From assembly GCA_030544215.1 (NCBI GenBank), contig JARZZO010000004.1:15240501-15304500 (forward strand): a stretch of 64,000 nucleotides of DNA. The letters run 5' to 3'. Positions 13,027 through 23,946 of this stretch are shown here, piece after piece. The DNA comes from Zantedeschia hybrid cultivar. Lineage: Eukaryota > Streptophyta > Magnoliopsida > Alismatales > Araceae. How positions within the stretch are numbered: position 1 is the first letter of the stretch; each line of letters starts with the position of its first letter. A program made the translations under genes and the position numbers. The notes under the pieces were generated by a model. The model did not search any database. It had not been told where the DNA came from and saw nothing but the letters and a program-made list of their open reading frames with translations.

Positions 13027-13297
13027 TCAGGTGTGCCCGTGCAACACCGCATGCGTAGGGTGCACCGCTGTCACTCCTGGTTGCGCAAGGTGCCCCCTTT
13101 GCTGCACCTGGGTGCAAGGCGTGCCCCTACGTGCGGCGGTGTGCATAGGATACACCCTGCCACGCCTGGGCGTGCAGGGCACGCCCTGCAGGCACTGGTG
13201 CTCCACGCCGCACCTGGGCGCGTAGGGCGCGCCCCTATCGTGCACAGGCATGCAGGGTGTGCCCCTACCACGCCTGGGCGTGCCCAGGGTGCCAAAA
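13027..13297. repeat. GC-rich degenerate minisatellite
   Basis: About 270 bases of strongly GC-rich DNA stand alone in AT-rich surroundings. Variants of CACGCCTGGGCGTGC, GTGCACC and GTGCCCCTA recur roughly every 30-40 bases; many units are themselves partly palindromic (GCACGCC...GGCGTGC). Frames stay open on several strands and phases (13,027-13,314), as expected when TAA/TAG/TGA are rare by composition. I therefore read this as a repeat and not as a gene. Confidence 0.7.
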
Positions 13298-13319
13298 CCA
13301 TCAACAAAAATTGAAGAGT

Positions 13320-14171
13320 GTTAACAAAAGCTCAGCAAAATTTGGTGTTTAATGTCTGCATATAGCACCAAGCCTTCATGGAAAGGCAATATTTTTAAAG
13401 GTGATATCTAAGAGATCCATAAAAGTATTTACCATCTAAAATAACACTTTATGAAAACTAATATTCCAACCAAATGGGGCATAAGATTCTATACTTTTGA
13501 CAGTTTATACTTTTAGATGACACTTGGAGACACATGGAATGAGGACTCATACAGACATATTAGAGCATTAAAGAGACAAAAGGCTTGCGGAAGTTAGCTC
13601 AATTAATTTTGATTTTTTCTTAGGTAAACATGGAAAAGAAGTGAAGAATCAAGTTATTCCATGAACAGTACACCTGGTAAAGGAAACATTGCCAGTTTAT
13701 AGATCAATACCAAAAAAATTTGAATCCAGACATGAAGAGAGACTAGTGTAAAGTACACTACCAAGCCTAAACACTAGACAAGGAACAAGTGATCTCTTAG
13801 CCCAAAGAAAAGTTGATTAATAAGTTCTTCAAGGATTATGAAAAGACTAATCATCAACCACTTTAACAACCTGGCCATTCTCATTTTCAAATAAAGAAAA
13901 ATAGATGCTCAAACTATGTCTCTCTCCTTGCAAATTACAACAAAATTGCCAAAGTAATAGAATTGTTGATTTCATCTGCAGCATGATGCATTAGGGACAA
14001 AAGATAAGTTGAAATCCAATACTACTAAGAGTGCAGATTTAAAGAAGGGCCCCAACTCTGCCTTCAAATATGGAACTGGACAAAAACTTTGGCTGCTGCC
14101 TTACCATGATTGTCAAAATAAACGAACAAAAATATCCATGGATTTTGACTGCCTCAAACTCCATTACATCC
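13320..14171. other. 3' flank of the TUDOR-SN gene
   Basis: No separate gene is seen. The stretch directly after the TUDOR-SN stop (14,171 downward) is the place for its 3' untranslated region and polyadenylation signal on the minus strand. One possible tiny last exon is near 13,860-13,885, where a pyrimidine-rich run precedes an AG on the minus strand. No poly(A) signal could be chosen with confidence. Confidence 0.4.
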
Positions 14172-17100
14172 TCAATTTGTGTTCTCCTCACCTACTTTGC
14201 AATGGAGATTCGAATTTCGTTGACCTTTTCTTGTGGGTGGCACAGATTCTTCGTCGCCAGAATCGAGATGACCATACTGCCAGATCTTAAGCCTGCCTTT
14301 CTTCGCTTTCTCTTCACGCTCTTGCAAGATATCAAGAGTTAACTTCTTTTCCTTGGAATCCCACCGCTTCTTCCTCTCTAGTCTAGCAAGCCCTTCCTGC
14401 AAAGCCAACCAATGTGAGATACAGTGTTTCTCAAGGACTTCAAATCAGATAACTAGGCAATTAAATGCACTGTACTGGGACACTGAAGAACTAAAACAAT
14501 ATCAAAAGATTTTTTTATTCCAAATATTTGCACTATAACTCAATGCACAACTAAACTTGTGTTTCTCTTCCTTATGGTTGTATATAAACCAGGTGACAGG
14601 CTAATCTTAGAATGTTGCTATACTGATGCTGAATTTTCGAAGTTAGGAGTACTCCATTTAAATGGTTGCAATCTGGATAAATACTACATGTGTTGACTTG
14701 GTAATGGCCAAGTCGACTGCGATCTACTGTGATTTACGCAACTAGCACATTAGGCCTTCAACCACTCAACATGGCTCTAAGTTCCATTATCATGAATGGA
14801 GGCAATGATTAAGATTATAAGGTAGTCAAGTTGGCTGGACCCAACATGTCAAACTTTGACAAACAGAATGCAATATGTTGAACTTTATATTGCAGATGCA
14901 TATACTCGAAGCAGAAATGCTTTCAACTTGGATGCTGAACTTCGACCCAAACTGGTCCGATTCCGATCCCTGATCCACCATTCTAGGAAGAGATCTGTCC
15001 AAATCAGCCCAAATCAGCTAGATCGGACTAGAATCAGTCCAGATTGGTTTGGGATTGGACTGGATTTTTTTCTAGACAATTAGAAAACAGATGTTGGGAC
15101 CGGACTAGATCGACCCAGATTGGATTGGATCGGCTGATTGGTCTGGACTGAGCTGATTTGTGCCCGATCTCCCATTTTTCCTACCTTGAATTAAACACAT
15201 GGAAAAGAATAGATATTAATAAACACATGGAAAAGAAATAGATATTAATGCACCTTCAGCATGTCAGCATTAACGCTTGAACCAGCTTCCTCATCAAGCA
15301 GTGTCACATTTAGAACTTGCCCACTTCCTTGTCCTTTCCCCTTCGCTGCTAAAGTATGCCTATCTTGGATCTCCACTTTGAACTCTTTTGAGCTGTCAAG
15401 AGCACGTCCACTCAGATACTCTGCAGCTTCCTGACCAAATTCTTCATCCATACTCGGCACTGTTATGTATGCAAGGCTACATAACTGAGCAAGACCAGGT
15501 TCGGAAGAGACCGAGGGATCCATAGGCCTTAAACGATCATATGGAACTGTTTCGTGGTTCCCATAGTCAATGTAGAAGATGTCGAACTTGTCATTCACAG
15601 GCTCCACAGCTCTCCGTGGTGCATTCACAATCTTTACATGCAAAAGGATTGCAAAGGCATAAGGAAAATGTAATTTTCTCATTAAAACAGAAATTAAGCA
15701 GGCAAAAACTAGAAAAAGATATACACAGTTCAACAGTCATATTTAAGTGCATCTTACAGTAGTGAATGCATATCAATGATCCAGTCAATTAAGATGCTAA
15801 TGGTAGACGATGGGTAACAAATTTTGGGAAATACCAACTTGATTTCAGCAAGGAAACATAGTGTTATGGAGTTCTATGCATGGGAAGCAGAATTAGATTC
15901 TGAGAAAAAACATCAAATTTCTGAGGGTTCCATTGGTTGCACATTCTGAGACTCACTGGGTTATCTTTTTGGACATCCCTGAAAGGGCAGATATCTTCAA
16001 TCATCCAAAGTTATTAGATGGTCTTTTCCTTTTATCTCCTAAAAAAATCTATTGGGAATCGCTGTCTAGTTGTAGGGGCTTACATCTTCCCAATTCATTT
16101 TCTTCTACTTTCTTCATTTTTTTGGTTTCTGTACATTGCACAGATGTACTCTTCTATTTTCGTTTTCAATAAACTTTCGGTATTATAGGAAAACAAACTT
16201 CCAACTCGGGTAGAAAAGGTGGTTAGAAAAGTATAAATACTAAACGTTTTCCTATCCAGGTGAAAACCAAATATGGTGATGATGAATGCGTAATAGGGAT
16301 AACTCAGGTAACTGGAATCATAAGGTTTGTCTAATCTCAAAAGTTCAGGCAGGCCACCTTCGGCAGTGCTCAAACCTTTTTCAGGAATAATTTAAATGGA
16401 TATTAGCAAGAGCTTTCAACTACAAATGAAAAGAAAAAAAAAGTGGCAACTCTGAAGAAGGACAACCTAACCTAAATCACATGTTAAAAAAATGTTGATT
16501 GACAAAAGCAATTATGAGTGAGAACCCTTGTTTTCTTGTAATGATTTGCATGACAATCACTGGATGTCAACAGGTAGCTAGTAACAGACTTCTAGACAGC
16601 AAATGATTCCCAGTAGCTAGAAATTCACCACAGTACCCTATAAGCTATGTTATGTATTAGCCTATTCACAGATGAAAATTAATTGTATGAACATAAAGTG
16701 CCCGCAGTGATTATATTGTTAAAAGAAAAAAAAAAAACAAGCAAACACATGCAAAAATTTTAGCTGCAAGAAAACAAGAATCTGATCTTACCATTGCTCT
16801 GTTCCATGAGTTATCTAAGCTGAACTGGGCAAGAACAATATCACCCTTCATGGGATTAAAAGCACCAACCACAGGAGCATCTTGGAGAGTCAATGATGCC
16901 AGTTGCTGCTGAATATCAGCTACTCTCTGATCACCAGCAGTTTGGATGTAGAACTTGCCACCACTAAGAACCTCAGTGACTACAACCTAACACAGTGTTT
17001 AACATAATTCAGTATCTAAATACATGATGTACATTAATTTACCCTGTCTCAACATCAACAGCTGTAAGTTTACCTTAAGCACTTCCTTCTTTCTATTGTC

Positions 17101-20100
17101 ACCAACAGGCTCATTAGCATCCTCCTGCCCTTCAACAAAGTTCTCCCAGACCTAGTGGTGCAAAGTTAATGAGCAAGATTGCAAAAGCAAGCTGAAGTGT
17201 TCATTGTTTTATCTTCATTGCTTACCTTGAGTTTCTGCTTCTTAGCAGATTGCTCAGCCTGTGTGAGGAGATGAGCCTCTAGGATTTTATCCATACCCAA
17301 GGAAGCTTGGAGTTTAGCCAGTCCTGCTTCTAGAAGAGTCACTGCCATGTTGGTCCTTGACTCCCATAGGGAGCCCAAGAAAGTTCCTGTCCTATCAACA
17401 GTTTCCACTTCTATCTGGAATAAAGCAAAGGGGAAATCAGATAGACAAATTTTTTAAAAAGGCTGAAAAGTGAAATAAGAGAAAACATAATGTGCCCATG
17501 TTTAATAAAGGAAGGTAGCCCAGCACCTCAACATCCCTCTGAAGTATCTTCCTCCTCATCAGGGCAATTGCTTCATCTGAGAAAGGTTCACCTCGCCCAG
17601 GGCACCTAACACCAGAGAAGGAGAATGCAATACTGCAGGTCTCCTTGGGAATGAACAGCTTAAAACGATGGCCACTGAGGACATACTCAACCACAGCAGG
17701 TTGCCTTCGACCGCGTTGGAGAAACGGCAAGAATTCCTTGGCCTTCTTCACTGATGCCTGAGAGTGACAGTTGATCACAAATGGTTCAATTATGCAAAGA
17801 TCAAACTAAACTAGAGAGCAGGAAGCAGAAAAGAGATGGGCCTAACCATGGTCAGGTCTGTTATATGCATCACTGTAGGATCCTTTGCAGAATGCACACC
17901 CTTCTTTCCATTGATGGCTCGGGACTCGGCAGCTAACAATGCATCATAGTAGTTAGATCTTTCCTCAAAATCTCGGTGCCTTACGACATTGGCAAGCCCA
18001 CGCGCAACTACAAGCTCAGCCACATTGACTCCAGCTTGGCTTCCAACAGTAGAGGCTGGAGTGGCATCATCATCTCCATCTTTGGATGGAGAAACCAGGA
18101 AGACAGACCCATAATCCATTACTCTGGGATCACCTGAGCCAGCTACAGCACCAGGACTTGTCCAATCGCCTGTGCCAACCTTTCTACAGTACTCCATGGA
18201 AACAGCTACCTGCAACAAGTTAAAAAGAAGTGACCTCCCAGAGACTATAACCTTTACTAAGAGGCTTTTGCTACTTAGAATGTTACAGTTGGTGCATACT
18301 TGCCGACCGATAAGGCGCGTACGCAGGAATTCCCTAGCTTCACGAGCACATGGAGCTGGTTTCTCATCTCTACGAGGATTTCCCATCTTGGGAGATCTGA
18401 TACTTGAAAGATTGACTCGTCGCTCGGCCAGTGGACTGCCATAAGGGATAGCATCATCTGCAACAATTATGCAGTCCCCACTGACAACCTCTACCACCTA
18501 AAAGAAGAGTCCATCCATGGAAACAAGGGCAATGAGATATATTTCTACTAAGGGCTGGGGAGGGGCTCCAGGGCTTCAACAAGTAGCCAATCACTTACTT
18601 TTCCTGTGAAATTCTGATCATGAATTGCCTTCAAATTTGTTGCAGGTGGAACATATTTTGTCCAAATTCTCAGTCTATTTTTCTTTGATTCAAGCTCAGC
18701 ATTCTTCAGCTTTCTCTTGGCATCATCCTCCATCATATTTGCACTCCATTCAACATACTTTGCTAAACCCTGTAAGGTAGTGAAAAAAGGATCTGTTCAA
18801 CATGATTGTTTGGAGGACGCATGCTTGATCAATGGAAGTATTGATGCCTGATTTAGTAATAGTATGCCATATATCCTTCCGAAAGGCATCTGTATGAATC
18901 AATATCTGTCGACAAGCCATATTTACAGGATTTTAAAGACAAGCAGTACAGTAACAGAAATCCTGACATTACATAAATACACAGAGCCAACTTTAGTTAA
19001 TATGAAGGAACCACTGTCTCAAAAGTGGAGGTTTCTGAACCAGCATCCACTGTACCATGCTCAAACCATCCAAGGGAAGACTGTCTCATGCGTAGAAATG
19101 AATACAATATATCCAAAAAATTTAAATCACATCTATACAAATACAAAAGAAAAGACATCTTCATCAGAAAAGGGGACCGATGTTTACATAATAAAATTAA
19201 TGATCCTAGGTTCCATAGAGAGAAAGGTACTTTCAGAAGTGAAGGAACACAACTTGAATTCAAGCACAGTCTCTTCCTCCTACAAAGCAGATAAGGGAAC
19301 CCCTCCCCCTTCCTCCTTTTTTTCTCTCCCTTTGGCTGGTTAGGGAACCAATTCAAGTGGAATAGGATGCCAGGGATTGACACTGGCCTGGGCTACCTCC
19401 AACCAGTGGACCCCCAAGCCCATGCAAGGGTGATCCCCTTGTGATTCAACTCAAGAATGGAGGAGCCTAGGTCGCTATCTCTTCCAGCACCTTAGTTAAG
19501 TGGGAAAAAGAAACCTCTGCAAGGCAAGTGATCATTACATCTTACTGCCCTACAGACTGGTAAGAAGTTTTAGTTCTCTGATTAGGATTGACATACTAAA
19601 TAAAAAATAGAAACTTGATAGGCAAATAATAGGCAGAATAGTTTTGTTTTCAGAAAAGGCAGAAAGCAAGAGAGTTATATGAAGGTAAAGGCTGAAGTCT
19701 GGTGATTAAGTAGAGGCATTTGTCATGCATAGGCTTAATCATGAGGGTTATGGGCATGATTAGAGTTACAGAATCATATTCAATTGTCAACCTAATTGCA
19801 AAGAGCTGTCAAAACTCAACCATTACAAAATCAGGCATAAATAGGCCACTTATGCTTATGTGATACCAATGCAGTTTTAAGTAAACGTACATTCTCCACT
19901 AGATCAAGGGCAAGATCTCTTGCAGTATCACCGTCAGGGTAATACACGGAGCCAATCAAATTGCTGAACTTGTCTACTCCTTCTAGCACAATCCGGACCT
20001 GGCAGCTCCACAAATACGCAAGAAAAATGTCATTTCAGTGCATAAACACATAATAAAACATATAGATTTAAATGTTGAGCAGAGGGATAGGCATTCACAT

Positions 20101-22670
20101 CTCTGTTTAAAACACGAAGTTCTGTGAAGTGTTTGGCTTCTCTCCCAAACGGATCTGTTGCTCCTTCTGTAGTTGAGGACATAGTGAGCCTGTTTGCCAA
20201 TGTTGGAGCAGGTCGACCTTCGGGTGAAACTTCTCCATTTACACCATTACCATTTACCTCCACATCAGCAGCTTTTTCTAAAGCGACCCCCCTTCTTCCC
20301 ATGGATGGAGCCTATGATATGGTACACAAATGAAATAGTTTGCACCAGTGTAAAATAACACTGAGAACCCAACATATTAAAGCAATTTTTTACCTGGATT
20401 CCTGCCACAAAGACTTGAACAAATTGAAAATCTGGGAGCAAATATGCGCGAACGGTGCTTCCATTACGAACTTGCTCAACAATTCCCTGCATGGGCCTTC
20501 CTTTGTTTGCAGCCAAGAGGTCCATTGCATCCAAATTACTGGGATCACCAATGGCCGAAGGAGGTAGCTTTCTCTTTGAGGCCTCTTTCACCTCAGGTGT
20601 CTGCATAAGGAGACAGAATATTCCAATTTACAACTAGCTACGAGGAATATAAGTAGCTCCAACATTAATGATATTTCCCTTTGATCAAGCAGGGAAGCAT
20701 TGATCCTGAGATGTAGAAATAAGCTCATCCCATTCAGTCTTTTTTTTTGTTTGTTTTCTAATCAAAGTCATCTTTGGAAGATGGAGGAGAAATAATAGAC
20801 AAGGGAGGGAGGAAAAGAGACTAACCTGGCACCATAGGCCTAAACCTTTCTCCTTTGCTTCCTCCTCCAAACGCTTCAATTCTTCCAAGAAAGGACTTGC
20901 TTCACCCTTCTGTTTTCCCTGGTCCCTGACCTGAACAATTACATCCATTAGCCAAAACCACCAAAAGAAAGAGAAAAGAAAAGGATTGGGCACACTGAAT
21001 AGGCAGTAAATTAAAAAGATGTCAGATCAAATGGTGCAAGTGCATGTTACCTTTGCCCATCCTTCAGAGACTATCAGTAATGCTACATTCTTGTCACCAA
21101 TAAAGACAGAGCCAAATTCACGGCCTATGGCTGGTACAGTGTAATCTACTTTGAAACTTACTTCCTGAAAAAAGCAACCAGTATTAAACCAAACTCAACA
21201 TTTGCCTTCTTAGAATGAGAACAGTAATGTTCTGCGTGATACAAAGATACACCTTTCCTATGCAGAGCTTCCTCAAGTGCTCCCTACTATCCCATGCAAA
21301 ATATTCGTCATCAGTTCCTCGGCGAGCCTGTGAAGTATGCACAGAAGAACAAAGTTGTTCCCACAAGGATTCAGGCATTGTTTGATGACTAATCAGAGTA
21401 CAATGCACACTGGACTCGTATATCTTGCTCTAGGAAAAATCAAGCACACGACCAGAAGAGTAAATGGTGGAGCAGCATTCAGTAAACTAAAGACAGAAAA
21501 CAAAACAAAATGTTTGGAGAGTTTCAAGGATTTTTTTTTTTTCACGTTCCAAGTGTATTTTAATAGTTCTAAAGGTACAATAAAATCCACATAACACAAT
21601 CTAGCTACAAAACAAGTTTGGTTCCATATGGTAAGAATGGTCACGGCATTTTTTAGGTTTTAACTGCGGACATGGCACTGAAAGCAATATAGTGGCAAAC
21701 TTCAGAAAGCCTAAAATGAGATGGTTTGATACGGGAACAATGGTATCAGAATTTTTAGGTTTTAACTTAATTCAGACGTTGCAATAGAAGGGATATAGCC
21801 GCAAGACAGGATTCATGCAGTAGGCCTCAAATAAGTGAGATAGAGTTTTGAACATGAGATTGTTTGTTTCAATGTAAAACAGCACAATAAAAAAATGCTA
21901 TTTATTTCGATGTTTACGAATGTTTGGCATGATGTTAAACAGTGTAAAATAAAATCTTACATGAGTTTTATTTGTCCGCTTAGCAGGTAGGCCCATTTTC
22001 TTATTTTTGATTTCCAAAGAGGACTCACCATAAACTAAAATAAGAAGATCTAAATATTATTTTATTTTCTTTTTCAAGTCGTCAAACAAATACTCACTTA
22101 TTTTAAAGTTTTAAAATTTTCACCCATTAAAAAAAAGTTTCACATTGAAAAAACAAACAACCTGTATTGACAATAACAAGGGAATGAGGTTGGTGAACCA
22201 CATGTGTGGTGATGGATATATAAATTTTATCCAGGAGAGTCACTCAGACATTAAGTCATAAGTATGACTGGATCAGTGAAATTTTGGACTAAGACAATAT
22301 CAGGTCATGAATTAAGTTAGTGGGGTCCTAGACTGGATCAATAAGGTCTCAGACTATACTACATTACACTGGACCAATGAATTTGACAAAATCCAGTAAG
22401 GTCCCAAGACCCCAGTGGATTAATGTTGGATCTGCCACTGCACATGTGCCTGTAACATGTTCATCTCTATCTAAAGGATTATGCCAAGGTGAAGTAGTAT
22501 GATGAATCTTCATATACCAGTCTGGGGGCGATGAGTGAAGACAGGGTGATGGTCTTCTCAGGCGGGATCTCCAACTTCTTTGTGTTCCCCATTATCACGA
22601 GGCTGTCCCCCGATGGGACTGCCTTCACCCTGCCCCTCAACCATCCTGTCGCCGCAGCTGCAGACGCCAT
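14172..22670 (-). CDS. TSN: TUDOR-SN ribonuclease (Tudor staphylococcal nuclease), 16 coding exons
   Basis: Exons, minus strand in order: 22670-22518, 21327-21253, 21164-21051, 20930-20826, 20600-20394, 20311-20099, 19998-19891, 18769-18599, 18497-18300, 18209-17847, 17757-17527, 17414-17226, 17151-17074, 16986-16792, 15631-15254, 14396-14172. All junctions are GT-AG and every coding intron is phase 0. The product is about 1000 residues, like plant TSN1/TSN2 (~990). It has four staphylococcal-nuclease-like domains (roughly residues 10-145, 195-345, 355-530, 550-710), a Tudor domain (~740-860) with FYIDYGN at ~819-825, and a partial fifth SN fold at the end. TSN is a cytoplasmic RNA-binding scaffold of stress granules and P-bodies that affects mRNA stability and decapping. 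The start fits the conserved MASAAAATGWLRGRVKAVPS opening. The tail after GDEESVPPTRK is unlike the short GGRR-type ending I expect; a further splice from AAAAG/GTCAAC could give a different C-terminus. Confidence 0.95.
14930..15170. repeat. GATCGGACTGG-type degenerate repeat in the last TSN intron
   Basis: Within the 857-bp last intron, variants of GATCGGACT, CCAGATTGG and GGATTGGACTGG recur on both strands over ~240 bases. Similar GATCGG-rich sequence occurs at 47,760-47,860 and 48,330-48,500 inside a hAT-like element, so this may be another decayed copy of that family. No termini were defined. Confidence 0.45.
21858..22162. mobile_element. MITE, family A, copy 2, in TSN intron 1
   Basis: The left end GATTGTTTGTTTCAATGTAA matches the reverse complement of the right end (GGTTGTTTGTTTTTTCAATG). 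The interior phrase CTAAAATAAGAAGATCTAAA matches the copy at 5082-5424. It lies in the 1190-bp intron between TSN exons 1 and 2, away from both splice sites, so it should not disturb splicing. Non-coding. Confidence 0.65.
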
Positions 22671-23390
22671 GCCAAACAGCTATATACCCTCTGCAACAAC
22701 AGCAACACAACATTAGTTTTGATCAGCGTACTGCAAATTAACAAAGTATCCATCATGTCGGCTCAAATTAAGATTCCTCGCATAGCTTTTATACACATGC
22801 TTTGGCATCCATTTTATCACAGCTTTCACACGTAGCTAGGTTATGTCACTTCAATTACTTTTGAAAAAAAAACTACACATGCATGCTTCGGCATCAAAGC
22901 TTTCACATGTATCTTATGGCACTTCAATTACTTACGATAAAACTACATGCCTCGGCACATACTTACACATGCAATTCGAAACGAATAGCTATAACCAATA
23001 AACGATTCGAAACCTCGCTCTTACGCGGCTTCCATCCTTATATCAACTTGGAAGACAGAAAACATATGAAATCTAGTCGCATGCAATCGGATAGAGAGAG
23101 AGAGGAGGAGGAACGACGACAACAGCAGCAGCAAGAAGAAGAACGTACGACAACAGCAGCATCAGAAAGAAGAAGAAAAGACAACAACAACATCAAGAAG
23201 AATAGAAAGAAGCAGCAAAACGATCACGGCGACCTCTCTATCTCTTCCCTTCGACGAGAGCAGCAGCAGAAAGAAGAGGAAGAAGAAACAATAATTCCAC
23301 TTACACTCTTCAACGGCGCGCGCACGCAGGGAAAGAGAGAGGTCCCCCGCGCGGGGAAGCATGTGATAATATCTATAAAGACCACAACTC
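22671..23390 (-). promoter_or_regulatory. Putative TSN 5' leader, leader intron and core promoter
   Basis: Upstream of the TSN ATG the minus strand shows a pyrimidine-rich run ending TGTTGTTGCAG (AG at 22692-22691), a good acceptor 20 bases before the ATG. A matching donor GTAAGAG follows GAAGCCGC at 23024, so an intron 23024-22691 in the leader is likely. Further upstream (about 23,080-23,340) the minus strand is CT-rich, typical of plant leaders. A TTTATAGATA box at about 23,373-23,382 lies ~30 bases before that. All of this is inference from signals; cDNA would decide it. Confidence 0.45.
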
Positions 23391-23540
23391 CCACGTACCA
23401 GGGGTTTGGAAGTCCGTCTCGTGGTGGAGTCTGGAAGCGTGGTTCGAACCGGGAAGTAGGGACGCAATGGTAACCGATAGCTGATCAATTTCTTAATAAA
23501 TAAATACTAACCTATAAAGCTCTGTAGTTAATAAATAATA

Positions 23541-23937
23541 GGGTTTTTTTTTGCATACATACTCTTCAAAAACGCCGTTATTATATGTATATTCTCAATT
23601 CTCAAATATTATCATCAATACTCCTACAATCTTCAAAATATTTTATTTATGCCCCTTCCGTCAAACTTAAGTTAATTTCAATCAAATATGTCAAAAATAT
23701 TGCATATAAATCATGACATAGTTGAAAATATCGAGAGTACAAAATACAAGATTTTAATATATTGAAGAGTATATATGCAAAATATTAGTAAGTTGAAGGA
23801 TGTTTATGTCAAATCATTAGATTGAGGGATATAAACGAAATATTTTGAAGATCGCAAGAATATTGATGACAATATATGAGAATTGGAAATATACATACAA
23901 ATACGCTGTTTTTGAGAAGCATATATGTAAAAAATCC
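23541..23937. mobile_element. Mutator-like MITE with ~100-bp terminal inverted repeats
   Basis: The first ~100 bases and the reverse complement of the last ~100 bases align almost throughout. Both contain TTTTTGCATA- or TTTTTACATA-type starts, CTTCTCAAAAAC or CTTCAAAAAC, ATGTATATT, CAATTCTCA, TCATCAATA and ATCTTCAAAATATTT. Flanks are TAAATAATA (23532-23540) and TAGATAATA (23938-23946), a 9-base target duplication with one mismatch. Long inverted repeats plus a 9-bp duplication are the marks of Mutator-type elements. There is no transposase, so it is non-autonomous. It sits ~150 bp upstream of the inferred TSN promoter. Confidence 0.8.
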
Positions 23938-23946
23938 TAGATAATA

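Noticed and set aside
13027..13314. Four overlapping open frames of 64-106 residues
   Set aside because: Open on several frames of both strands because of GC-rich repeats; no family features.
18864..19383. Frames of 159 and 128 residues between TSN exons
   Set aside because: They lie wholly in TSN intron 7 and have no recognisable features.
22883..23473. 196-residue plus-strand open frame rich in Arg/Glu/Gln
   Set aside because: It is the complement of the CT-rich TSN leader region and is low-complexity.
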